DNA from: an archaeon
Lineage (GTDB): Archaea > Asgardarchaeota > Thorarchaeia > Thorarchaeales > Thorarchaeaceae
Direction of reading: 5' to 3'
Length of the DNA stretch: 64,000 bases
Assembly (NCBI GenBank): GCA_024275415.1
Contig: JAJRZD010000082.1
Location: 19,731 to 83,730 of the forward strand
Under the pieces are notes generated by a model. That model had not been told where the DNA came from. It saw only the letters and a program-made list of their open reading frames with translations, and searched no databases. How positions within the stretch are numbered: the first letter of the stretch is position 1; each line of letters begins with the position of its first letter. Positions 1 to 7,576 of the stretch are shown here, piece by piece. Both the position numbers and the translations under genes were made by a program.

Positions 1-576
1 AATGTCATAATGAACCACATCGAGGCTGGCGAAATCCTTGGGATGACTGAAGAAAGGATCAAGGAGATCATCGAGGTGACCAAGAACTGTACTGAACGTA
101 TGGCACAGGTCTTGACAGGGTTTACAGTCGAGAGAAGACAATCCACCTATCTGGTAAGCGAACTGCTAAAATCCATTGTAGAGCACGGAAAACGTACCTA
201 TCCTAACATGAAGATCGACCTCCAGATGTCAGCGGAAGTAGAACGAAGCAGAGTGTCAGGAGGAAGACTGCTCCCTATGGTATTCTCCAATCTCCTGAGA
301 AACTCCAATGATTACGCAGGAGAGGACTCGACTGTTACCATAGAGGCGCACACCTTGAAAGATGGCTCCATAGAATTCATTGTGACCGACGATGGACCTG
401 GAGTGTCAAAGGCCATCAAGGACCACTTGTTCCAAGCTGGTACATCCACATCAGGGGGAGGACTGGGGCTGTATCTGTCAAAGAAGGTTGTCGAAGGGTA
501 TGGCGGTACAATAGAATATGTGGAGAACAAACAGAGAGGTGCCCGGTTCAGGATAGTGATTCCAACTTCGAGTTGA
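1..576 (+). CDS. Sensor histidine kinase, C-terminal ATPase part (5' end outside window)
   Basis: The reading frame is open from base 1, so the ATG at 10 is probably internal and the phospho-accepting region lies partly or wholly upstream. The visible part is a GHKL (HATPase_c) domain, which uses ATP to autophosphorylate the kinase: N box around SNLLRNSNDYAG, G1 box DDGPGVS, an F box at LFQAG and G2 box GGGLGLYLSKKV followed by EGYGG. The layout resembles the C-terminus of the membrane kinase at 24727-27030. The stop is followed 11 bases later by the convergent stop of the next gene. The input domain and signal cannot be seen. The kinase family is secure from the boxes; the signal and partner regulator are unknown. 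Confidence 0.85.
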   Translation, partial: NVIMNHIEAGEILGMTEERIKEIIEVTKNCTERMAQVLTGFTVERRQSTYLVSELLKSIVEHGKRTYPNMKIDLQMSAEVERSRVSGGRLLPMVFSNLLRNSNDYAGEDSTVTIEAHTLKDGSIEFIVTDDGPGVSKAIKDHLFQAGTSTSGGGLGLYLSKKVVEGYGGTIEYVENKQRGARFRIVIPTSS

Positions 577-587
577 TGGAGGGTATA

Positions 588-923
588 TCAGTCTGTTTCG
601 TCCGTGTCCATGTCTTTATCTTTCTCAGTCCATATATGCCTCGGGGATGCTACCTCTCTGATTAGAAACGGACCGCGTTTCCCGACATGGAGTCCACGTG
701 TACAGACAATCCCTTTCCCCCGATCATTCTTCCCAAGCAGAGATACGACCTGTTCGGTATGTGGCTTGAACGACCCGTATGTGCGATAAGCGTCCCTCAT
801 CTCTTCTGAAGTGGCAAGTTTCCCGTGTCCTTTCAGGGAGTGAGAACTCTTTGCAGCTATCTCTAACAGGTCAAACGCTGTAAGATGTTCATGGGAGGTA
901 TTACGGACTAAGTACCATTTCAT
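588..923 (-). CDS. Small protein of unknown function
   Basis: A 111-residue basic protein that I do not recognise. It has a predicted helical N-terminal half (LTAFDLLEIAAKSS, then a stretch with SEEMRDAYRTYG), a middle KPHTEQVVSLLGKNDRG that could be part of a helix-turn-helix, and an acidic tail rich in D, E and K. A DNA-binding role is possible but not shown. It is convergent with the kinase fragment and divergent from the leucine-rich-repeat gene; the divergent spacer holds an AT-rich TTTTTATC-like element on the minus strand near 970-980 that could be its TATA box. It is kept as a gene because it fills its interval, has an ATG start and overlaps no better frame. Confidence 0.55.
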   Translation of the reverse strand: MKWYLVRNTSHEHLTAFDLLEIAAKSSHSLKGHGKLATSEEMRDAYRTYGSFKPHTEQVVSLLGKNDRGKGIVCTRGLHVGKRGPFLIREVASPRHIWTEKDKDMDTDETD

Positions 924-1016
924 GCGATTATCACGACTCAGCTGACACCAGACTTCATAAGCGATAAAAAGATGTCCGGTGAGGAAACCTATTGGATTCT
1001 TACGATGTGATTAGAA

Positions 1017-2381
1017 TTGCCAAGAGTGCCAGTAGTTGCATACCGTGCAAAGAAACCAGAGGTATTCTTGTTTGAAGAATCGATACAAAAGGTATCGCTG
1101 AGCGGTCTAGACATCGACTCGATCGACCTTTCAGAAGTGTCGCACATTCCAAGACTACAGCATTTGGACTTGAGCCGGAATGCCCTGACAGAGATTGATC
1201 TCAAGCCATTGGAGAGAATCCTCGAGCTTGAGTCACTGGATCTCTCTCATAACAGCATCACCAAGATCAACCTGTCGCCGCTCAAACGCTGTAGGAAGCT
1301 CTCATGGTTGAGCCTTTCAGCAAATCGACTCGAAAATATCGACCTGTCGCCCCTTCGAGCATGTAATGAGCTTGAGTACCTCTTTCTTGCTGGGAACAAG
1401 TTTGAAACCCTTGACTTGCGTCCAATCTCGATCAGTCAAAAGCTACGAGAGATTAGTCTGACCACTGGGGATGAACCAGGGTTCAGAACCATCGAAACTG
1501 CACTGGATCTGAGACCTCTGGCAAGGTTGAAACGGCTCAAGAAGGTACACATAGACAGGCGTACCATTGCCACATTGGGGCTTACTCAGACGGTCGTACG
1601 ACCCGAGTCAAAGGGGGTCACTGATTTGCTTACCAAGGAGAATATGGTGACCCTAGAAAAATATGTGAGGCATGTACTGGAGAAACATGGCATCGTAGAA
1701 GGCATCGAGCTAATTGAGAGAGAGGTAGAACGTCTCCCGACTCCGTATTGGTATGAAATACGAAAGGAAATCTTCCGGTTGCTAGGACTGGAAGCAATTG
1801 CAGGGTATGGGGGGAGCATAGCAAAAACCGTCAGAGATGTGTTTAGCCCAGACGAGGACTGGATAGACCTCACCATTGCAAAGGTCGCTGATGAAATTTC
1901 GAATGGGGCTACTACAATCCTTTTTGATATTAATGCCATATCTATGGACTTGCCCAGTCACGGAAAGCTCAGGTCTGCGATATTAGAGAGCCGAACTAAT
2001 GAGATTCGCAAGGGACAGGTGTATGTGTGCGAGACCTGTGCAGACTATAGAGAAATCTGGTATACTGCATGGGGCTTTCAGGTACTCAAAGAGGGCGGAT
2101 ACTGGTTCTTTGGCAACAGTGGCAAACAACTGATAGACCTGCGTGACCGGTTGCGCGAGCTTGGGTTTGGGCTTACGTTCATCTCAGTAAAACTCAGGGA
2201 CAAGTGGCCGGGACCGAGGAATGAACCGAGCAAGAGAATCAGACAACTGATACTGGGTTATGTCGACCTGACAGCAAAACAGGCCCTGAAGAAGAAGGCC
2301 ATGCGATGCATCATGAAGTCAACCTTCCATCCGCTTCAGATCGAGTTGGAGAAAATAATGAACGATATCTATGGAGGATAG
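1017..2381 (+). CDS. Leucine-rich-repeat protein with unknown C-terminal domain
   Basis: A 454-residue protein with about five leucine-rich repeats of 22-24 residues in residues 20-150 (for example HLDLSRNALTEIDL, SLDLSHNSITKINL and WLSLSANRLENIDL), a typical protein-binding scaffold. After a connector the C-terminal 250 residues form a separate domain that I do not recognise; it contains FDINAISMDLPSHGKLRSA and a CETC pair (VYVCETCADY). There is no signal peptide or membrane segment, so it should be cytoplasmic. The start is TTG at 1017, just after an in-frame stop at 1008; GTG at 1026 is an equal alternative. The next gene starts 3 bases after the stop, so the two are probably co-translated and may work together. 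Leucine-rich-repeat proteins are frequent in Asgard archaea. The repeat call is firm; the function is unknown. Confidence 0.8.
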   Translation: MPRVPVVAYRAKKPEVFLFEESIQKVSLSGLDIDSIDLSEVSHIPRLQHLDLSRNALTEIDLKPLERILELESLDLSHNSITKINLSPLKRCRKLSWLSLSANRLENIDLSPLRACNELEYLFLAGNKFETLDLRPISISQKLREISLTTGDEPGFRTIETALDLRPLARLKRLKKVHIDRRTIATLGLTQTVVRPESKGVTDLLTKENMVTLEKYVRHVLEKHGIVEGIELIEREVERLPTPYWYEIRKEIFRLLGLEAIAGYGGSIAKTVRDVFSPDEDWIDLTIAKVADEISNGATTILFDINAISMDLPSHGKLRSAILESRTNEIRKGQVYVCETCADYREIWYTAWGFQVLKEGGYWFFGNSGKQLIDLRDRLRELGFGLTFISVKLRDKWPGPRNEPSKRIRQLILGYVDLTAKQALKKKAMRCIMKSTFHPLQIELEKIMNDIYGG

Positions 2382-2384
2382 AAG

Positions 2385-3713
2385 ATGGCACGGAAATTAG
2401 GTCTTGAAACCCATACTCGGGAAGTGGCAAAGAGGATCAGGGGATGTTCTGATGTGGACGACCTTGCATTTCTACTCGAAGGGCTTGACCCTATAGATGT
2501 CACTGCATCAGAGGACGTCCGCAATGCCCTTATTGAGAAAGCAAAGATGCTGTTCTGCATACTCAGAAGGAGGCGGTTAGAGGGGAGAGCTCCACCACCG
2601 ATGAGCTGGATAGTCACGTTCCCAGAGTTCCTTTCGGATAACATAGTGCAGAACGAGATGCGGAGGCTTGGACACTTGGAGGAGATATTCTCGGAGTTTG
2701 CGAGAGCCTTGGATTCTACAGAGCAAGGCGATGAGACAAGGGAAACCATCAAGACCCTTATCGGAACGCCACATCTTGCAGACTATGCATGGAATGAGAT
2801 ATTCAAATCCTCTCTAGCTGGGGTCGTCAATCTCATCGCCACATCGTCAGAACCTCTCAGGGACATAGCGTTGGTCTTAGAGATTGGTACGGCCTTGAGG
2901 AACCCTGCGATTGTGGAAGAGATCAACAGACATACGGACGCCCTAATGACTGCGATAGCAGGCAGGAAAAACCCAGTTCTAGCGCGAGTCCTCCTAGGAG
3001 CCACATCGCTGTTGGCAGAAAGTCCGTGGTCTATAGCCACTGAGTCCGAGCGACAAGCTTCTGGATTAGACGAGGCGTTACTCCAGACCATCATTGGTCG
3101 TTATTCGAAGAGTATTCCATCCAAGGAGCAGCTACTTGAAAAAGCAGACAAATCATATCAAGAATGCGTCGTGCTGATTGAAGACATGATATTCAGGATG
3201 GGGTGGGTGTTTACTCGGCAATACTTGTTTCACATGGCACAGACCCATGATGTAGCAACAGGCATGCTGTTCCCAATCGCTCTTTCACAGGATCCTTTGG
3301 GTCGAATTCGTCCAGAGTATGTGCTATACTGTCTAAACAGGGACATTCCACTACCCTATCAAATCCTACAGTCCGCCCTAGGAGTCGCAAGCGAGTATGT
3401 CCTCGACATAGATATCATAGAACACGAGATAGGTCTCAGTCAGTTTGAAGCCGATTGTCCCGACATATACCGCCTTCTTAAACCCAACATGTTCAAGGAG
3501 CATCACCTCATCAACAGCAGAACGGGATTGAGACTCGACGAAACATATCTGGGCGTGAGAGGGATTGTACGTTTATTGTTGCAGCGGGACGAGGACTCGA
3601 TCCGGAAAATAGGCTTACAGTTCCTTGAAGGCATGGTTCAGTCCCCCAACATCCCGACCGGTCTGAAAAAGCGTGCGATACATAATTATAGACTAGCTTC
3701 TCGCGCTGGCTAA
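2385..3713 (+). CDS. Unknown protein in operon with the leucine-rich-repeat gene
   Basis: A 442-residue soluble, mostly helical protein without a family signature I can name. The ATG lies 3 bases after the stop of the leucine-rich-repeat gene, which implies translational coupling and a shared role. The N-terminal 60 residues contain RGCSDVDDLAFLLEGLDPID and a following regular helix pattern that could be a HEAT-like or helical repeat fold. There are no membrane spans, cysteine pairs or nucleotide-binding loops. I would treat the pair as a candidate binding scaffold plus effector or adaptor, purely by context. Confidence 0.65.
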   Translation: MARKLGLETHTREVAKRIRGCSDVDDLAFLLEGLDPIDVTASEDVRNALIEKAKMLFCILRRRRLEGRAPPPMSWIVTFPEFLSDNIVQNEMRRLGHLEEIFSEFARALDSTEQGDETRETIKTLIGTPHLADYAWNEIFKSSLAGVVNLIATSSEPLRDIALVLEIGTALRNPAIVEEINRHTDALMTAIAGRKNPVLARVLLGATSLLAESPWSIATESERQASGLDEALLQTIIGRYSKSIPSKEQLLEKADKSYQECVVLIEDMIFRMGWVFTRQYLFHMAQTHDVATGMLFPIALSQDPLGRIRPEYVLYCLNRDIPLPYQILQSALGVASEYVLDIDIIEHEIGLSQFEADCPDIYRLLKPNMFKEHHLINSRTGLRLDETYLGVRGIVRLLLQRDEDSIRKIGLQFLEGMVQSPNIPTGLKKRAIHNYRLASRAG

Positions 3714-3779
3714 GTGCATCCATTACAATAGTCTTAAGTAATATAGAAACCGAAGTATCACGATTGTCTGGGGTGAAGA

Positions 3780-4259
3780 ATGTTGGACAAAGGCGAAGTA
3801 TTGGAATTCATCGAGAAGCAAATCGCGCTCGAATTGAGAATCATCAAGGTCGTTGAGGAGAATGTGGCAAAGCTTGGGAACGCTTTCATAAAGGACCTGT
3901 TACTTGGGGTCTCTCAGGACTCGAAGAAACATGCCGCTCTGCTCGAGTCACTCAAGAGGGCCGTAGAAGGTCCTACACCGTTCATTAGCACCGAGGAACG
4001 AGATAAGATCGCAAAAGGAATCCAGACACATATCGACCTTGAAGCTAAAGCAATCGAGACCTATGGCGAGCTCATAGAAAAGAGTGATAGCGAACAGGTA
4101 AAGACAATTGCATCCATGATCCGTGAGGACGAACTCCGACACCACGCACTGTTAAAGGAACTACACAAGACAGTGATTGAACCCGAGGCATTGACTGAAG
4201 ACATGATATGGGACATGATGTGGAAGGACTCTCCATGGCATGGTAGCCCAGGAGGATGA
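3780..4259 (+). CDS. Ferritin-like four-helix protein (putative di-iron)
   Basis: A 159-residue all-helical protein. Likely metal ligands fall in the ferritin-like pattern: E18 in helix 1, D47-SKK-H51 in helix 2, E88 and E93 in helix 3, and E117-DELRHH ending in H121/H122 in helix 4. Such proteins bind two irons and act in peroxide or iron handling; which reaction applies here cannot be read. The C-terminal tail (DMIWDMMWKDSPWHGSPGG) is unusual, rich in Met and Trp. A GGGGTG stretch shortly before the ATG is the likely ribosome binding site. It is a distant paralogue of the gene at 20429-20914, which keeps the same D-x-x-K-H and D-E-x-x-H elements. Confidence 0.75.
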   Translation: MLDKGEVLEFIEKQIALELRIIKVVEENVAKLGNAFIKDLLLGVSQDSKKHAALLESLKRAVEGPTPFISTEERDKIAKGIQTHIDLEAKAIETYGELIEKSDSEQVKTIASMIREDELRHHALLKELHKTVIEPEALTEDMIWDMMWKDSPWHGSPGG

Positions 4260-4304
4260 CTGACGACTGGAGAGTATCGGTTCTCTGGAAAGTGACTCAG
4301 TCCG

Positions 4305-4844
4305 TCACACATAATCCTCGCAAATCTTCTTGAACTTGTAGTCCAGTTGTTCTATGCCAATTCCCGTCTTGGCAGAGATCATGACAGACTCAGTGCCGAA
4401 ACGGTCTACAAAATGCTGCATCTCAGATTCAAGCATTGAAAGGTCACCTCGTAGAAGATCGATCTTGTTTGCGACAAGGATTAATCTCTTGCCATCACCA
4501 CTTTTGAAGTCGAAGTCCCCATATTCCTCGGCAAGAGGAACCCAATAGTTATACAGGCTATCTAGGGTGGGAAGATATGAAGCATCAAAGAAGAATAGTC
4601 CTATCTTGGCGCCCAGTACCATCGATTTGAGAGATTCAATGAACCGTCGCTGACCACCAAAATCCCAGATGCTCAACGTGACCTCTTTTCCATTAGAGAG
4701 GACTGTTTGAAGGGTATCAAATGATGCGCCTATCGTGGTCTTCAGCACTTCAGGCTCGGGGAATGTGCCCTGCGTCCACCGTTTCGTGAAACTTGTCTTC
4801 CCCACCTCCGAATCACCAAGCACAACCGCCTTCAGGATCGACAT
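4305..4844 (-). CDS. Ras-superfamily small GTPase, cassette copy B
   Basis: A 179-residue GTPase with every core motif: P-loop GDSEVGKT at 10-17, switch I threonine T37 in TTIGA, WDFGGQ at 60-65 with the catalytic Gln, NKID at 126-129 and SAKTG at 157-161. The DxGGQ form recalls Arf and Rag-type GTPases, while the rest is Rab/Ras-like. There is no C-terminal cysteine (it ends CEDYV), so no prenyl anchor is expected; membrane targeting probably goes through the partner upstream. The ATG at 4844 was preferred over a TTG at 4892 that would overlap the preceding stop, because the paralogue at 7013-7564 begins at exactly the same point (AILKAV against SILKAV). It is the last gene of the second four-gene cassette. 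Confidence 0.92.
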   Translation of the reverse strand: MSILKAVVLGDSEVGKTSFTKRWTQGTFPEPEVLKTTIGASFDTLQTVLSNGKEVTLSIWDFGGQRRFIESLKSMVLGAKIGLFFFDASYLPTLDSLYNYWVPLAEEYGDFDFKSGDGKRLILVANKIDLLRGDLSMLESEMQHFVDRFGTESVMISAKTGIGIEQLDYKFKKICEDYV

Positions 4845-4888
4845 ATCAACACCACACTCACATGATATTACAACAAGAACACCGCAAA

Positions 4889-6259
4889 TCAACTTTCCGC
4901 GAAGGGATTGCGCCTAGGGCTGCTCAGGACTAGGAAAACGCCTGCTGTAGCCAGCAAGGGAACAAGAAAATCGATTGGGATTTGATCTGCAAACATCGCT
5001 ACAATGCCAAGGTATAATGCTGCGAACATGAAAAGGACAAATCGCACTGCTGCACGACCTGAACCCGCATTCCAGAGCTGATAAGAAATCCTGAAGAACA
5101 CTAGGAACGCGACGACCAAAAGAGCCATCACACCCAGATAGAGGGGGTCAAGCTCCCATCTCTGGATGAGGACACCGTCCACTTCGAGCCAACGTACATA
5201 TGGATGACCAAGGGTGAGAAGAATCATAGCGAAGGCAAGAATGACCTCACGGGATGCGTGACGCACGTTTGAAGAAAAGCTGGACGCGATTGCTGCCATT
5301 GTGAAGGAGCTGACTGCAAATATACCAAAAACCCAATCGACATACAGGATATTTTCATCCCAATAACCTATTGGGCTGTTAGCGATTGCAAAGTTATTCC
5401 CATGGATCAGGGCGAGGATACCGATTGCTATCAATGAGAGAGATATGTACAGCGCCGTGGCAGTTCTCGTTTCCACCGCCTGTTTTAGGAAGAACGAGAG
5501 AGGAAGCAATAGACAAAGCAAAGTGAAGGTCAAAGCCACCGTGAATGCAAAGACAATAGTATTGCCAGTAATGAACGCCGGGATGAACAGTGATGGCCCA
5601 ACAGTGACGACCAATGCGAAAAACGAGTTTGTTATGATATTACGCCAATGACGCAGCATAGATGCAAGTACGCCTGCCGAGATTGTGGCGGGGAGTACCT
5701 GAATAGCGAAATACTGAGGCGTTTCTGAAACAAGTCCAAGGCTAGCCGTCATGCTGGCAAAAGTCGTCACAATCAAAACAATCATCATTGAAACGGTAAA
5801 CGGTGATGGGGATTCCTTGAGTACATATAACCCACCAAGAAGTGACACAACAAGAAATGTTGCCATGATGCCGATTATCAAAGCTGATGGTAAGAAGGCA
5901 AACCCAAAGGAAACGCTGAGGATGCCATCAAGAAAGACAGTTGCCACCGTGATCCCGATGAACGCCGTTGCTATCTGAACCTTGCGTATGCTTTCAACGG
6001 TAAGGTAAATCTGTGATATGACCATGGATGCCAACAGCGAAACAACGAAAAGACGGCTGAAGGTAGGGATGTTTACCCCTGAAACTGGGACTAGCACTAG
6101 AAAAAACGCGGCAAGTCCAAACGCTGCGAGAGACCTGTAGGTCGCAATCGTTAGGTCTGAAGATATTTTTCGGAGTCTTCGGTAATATATGCCAATAGAG
6201 AACAGTAGAACCGAAGATGATATGTAACCCGATACGAGTACTGACAGTGCAAAATCCAT
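4889..6259 (-). CDS. Polytopic membrane protein, cassette copy B
   Basis: A 456-residue protein with roughly 12 hydrophobic spans from end to end and only short loops. I do not recognise a transporter family. It is a clear paralogue of the protein at 7577-9013: both begin MDF, have the same length and span spacing, share short motifs such as KE(S/T)PSTFTVS near residue 150 and a TLLCL(L/I)-PL-FF pattern near residue 250, and end with LSSPRR or LSSPPV. The gene starts 6 bases after the longin-like gene and ends 44 bases before the GTPase start. By context it is the membrane receptor, sensor or anchor of the cassette. No catalytic motifs are visible. Confidence 0.8.
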   Translation of the reverse strand: MDFALSVLVSGYISSSVLLFSIGIYYRRLRKISSDLTIATYRSLAAFGLAAFFLVLVPVSGVNIPTFSRLFVVSLLASMVISQIYLTVESIRKVQIATAFIGITVATVFLDGILSVSFGFAFLPSALIIGIMATFLVVSLLGGLYVLKESPSPFTVSMMIVLIVTTFASMTASLGLVSETPQYFAIQVLPATISAGVLASMLRHWRNIITNSFFALVVTVGPSLFIPAFITGNTIVFAFTVALTFTLLCLLLPLSFFLKQAVETRTATALYISLSLIAIGILALIHGNNFAIANSPIGYWDENILYVDWVFGIFAVSSFTMAAIASSFSSNVRHASREVILAFAMILLTLGHPYVRWLEVDGVLIQRWELDPLYLGVMALLVVAFLVFFRISYQLWNAGSGRAAVRFVLFMFAALYLGIVAMFADQIPIDFLVPLLATAGVFLVLSSPRRNPFAES

Positions 6260-6265
6260 TCTAAC

Positions 6266-6637
6266 TTACCTCCACAGATCCCCTATCTCTTTGCCCCTTG
6301 AGTGAATGATTTTGTGTAGCTTCTTGGCAATCTCTTCATGAGATGCGTCCATAGATGATAGTACTGCCTTCAATGCATCACTTGTTTCAGCCTCGCTATC
6401 GCCCTCACATATGATAACCGTCTTCTCCTGCTTGCAGTACCCAATCACGCCACGTTCCGACTTCATAAAGCGAGGGGTTTCTGTATTTGCATCTCCTGAA
6501 CGATCTAGGGCAGCAGACACACGCTGCACGATTCCTGTTAGTAGCGCGATGCGCTCCTCATCTCCACCACCAAGGGGGTACAGGATAACTGGTTCAAGTG
6601 TCGCAAGAGGTACCTTTGCCACTAGTGTCACAGCCAT
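6266..6637 (-). CDS. Longin-like (or roadblock-like) small protein, cassette copy B
   Basis: A 123-residue protein whose predicted order is strand, strand, helix (EERIALLTGIVQRVSAAL), three strands (RFMKSERGVIGYCKQEKTV and ICEGD), then two helices. That order fits a longin fold better than a roadblock/LC7 fold, which begins with a helix; both are profilin-like folds found as partners of small GTPases in eukaryotes and Asgard archaea. The paralogue at 9026-9400 keeps EERVALLAGIVQ, FMKSDKGVVGY and the C-terminal RGKE-x-x-x-LW. A role as GTPase partner or regulator is inferred from the fold and the operon. It sits 9 bases after the zinc-ribbon gene. Confidence 0.75.
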   Translation of the reverse strand: MAVTLVAKVPLATLEPVILYPLGGGDEERIALLTGIVQRVSAALDRSGDANTETPRFMKSERGVIGYCKQEKTVIICEGDSEAETSDALKAVLSSMDASHEEIAKKLHKIIHSRGKEIGDLWR

Positions 6638-6646
6638 TTACATCCC

Positions 6647-6928
6647 TCATCCAAAAACATCACGTACCCAATCGAGCTCGCCGGAGAGCTTTTTGGGCTT
6701 CTCTTCTTTCCCTGCCGTACCCATTGGAACAGCAACATCTCTAACTCCCAACTCGCCATCACGAAAGTAGAGCGTGACAAGAAGTTCATGTCCGTTATCA
6801 CAGGTCGTAAGAAGTGTCGGTGATCTCCCACGATCCTTAATCGTCTTCTTCACTGAGTCCATATCTTCGCTGTTCAGGTCGATTATAGCGCTGGAGTTGC
6901 ATTCAGGACAGGAAATCACTATCTGCAT
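6647..6928 (-). CDS. Zinc-ribbon-like small protein, cassette copy B
   Basis: A 93-residue protein starting MQIVISCPEC, with candidate zinc ligands C7, C10, C43 and H47 (C-x2-C-x32-C-x3-H) and conserved elements RGRSPT and GHELLVTLY. The start at 6928 was chosen because the paralogue at 9400-9690 then aligns residue for residue, with identical ligand positions; a longer frame starting at 6988 has no counterpart there. The C-terminal half is charged and probably disordered, ending in a short helix (DWVRDVFG; DWLAKAFGG in the paralogue), which could be a docking peptide. It is the first gene of cassette B. Its function is unknown. Confidence 0.75.
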   Translation of the reverse strand: MQIVISCPECNSSAIIDLNSEDMDSVKKTIKDRGRSPTLLTTCDNGHELLVTLYFRDGELGVRDVAVPMGTAGKEEKPKKLSGELDWVRDVFG

Positions 6929-7000
6929 CGTTAGGACATTCCCAGTTGTGGGTTTTAAGGTCAATTGAACAATGTCAATTGAAGCCAACTGGGTTCCGTG

Positions 7001-7010
7001 TATATATAGA
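7001..7010 (-). promoter_or_regulatory. TATA box of cassette B
   Basis: The minus strand reads TCTATATATA immediately before the end of the upstream GTPase gene, about 75 bases ahead of the zinc-ribbon start at 6928. It is a good archaeal TATA element, so copy B probably has its own promoter instead of depending only on read-through from copy A. Confidence 0.5.
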
Positions 7011-7012
7011 CC

Positions 7013-7564
7013 TTACTGGTTCGGAATGAACTGCTCAATTATCTCAAGGAACCGCATATCGAGGTTTTCGATGCCCATCCCAGTCTTTGCTGATATGAAA
7101 TGGGTTTCCAGCTTGTAGGTCTGGAGGAAATGGTGTACCTCATTCGCGATGTAATCGATCCGGTCTGCGTCAATGAGGTCCACCTTGTTGGCAACAAGCA
7201 AGAACCGTTCGCCATCGCCTTCCTTCAAATTCAAATTGCTGTTTTCCTCGATGGCAGGAATCCAATAGCTCTCAAGGTTGTCAAGTGTGTGAAGGCGAGA
7301 AACATCAAAGAACAGCATACCTACTGCGGCTCCTCGAATCATGGTCTTCAGATGATCGATGAACCTCATTTGTCCGCCAAAGTCCCATAGACTCAGCGTC
7401 ACTTCAGTACCTGATGGTGTCTGGACCTTCTTTGTGTCAAAGCTTGCACCTATCGTAGTACGAAGGTAATTAGGGTCAGGAAAGTTCCCTGTCGTGTAAC
7501 GCTGTGCAAAGCTGGTCTTTCCACATTCAGTGTCCCCAAGTATAACCGCCTTGAGTATCGCCAT
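7013..7564 (-). CDS. Ras-superfamily small GTPase, cassette copy A
   Basis: A 183-residue GTPase with P-loop GDTECGKT at 10-17, TTIGA with switch I T37, WDFGGQ at 60-65, NKVD at 126-129 and SAKTG at 158-162. All catalytic and guanine-specificity residues are present, including the Gln of switch II. Like its paralogue at 4305-4844 it lacks a C-terminal cysteine (it ends FIPNQ). The two copies are about half identical by eye and colinear, so they arose by duplication but have diverged well apart. It follows the membrane protein gene by 12 bases. It probably acts as the switch that reports the state of the membrane protein, an inference from gene order only. Confidence 0.93.
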   Translation of the reverse strand: MAILKAVILGDTECGKTSFAQRYTTGNFPDPNYLRTTIGASFDTKKVQTPSGTEVTLSLWDFGGQMRFIDHLKTMIRGAAVGMLFFDVSRLHTLDNLESYWIPAIEENSNLNLKEGDGERFLLVANKVDLIDADRIDYIANEVHHFLQTYKLETHFISAKTGMGIENLDMRFLEIIEQFIPNQ

Positions 7565-7576
7565 CTACTCACACCT

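Noticed and set aside
4845..4892. Longer N-terminus of the copy B GTPase from a TTG overlapping the membrane protein stop
   Set aside because: The paralogue begins at the position equivalent to the ATG at 4844, and the extra 16 residues have no counterpart.
6266..6637. Firm roadblock/LC7 assignment for the cassette small proteins
   Set aside because: The predicted order begins with strands and has a single helix before the three-strand part, which fits longin better; kept as longin-like with the alternative stated.
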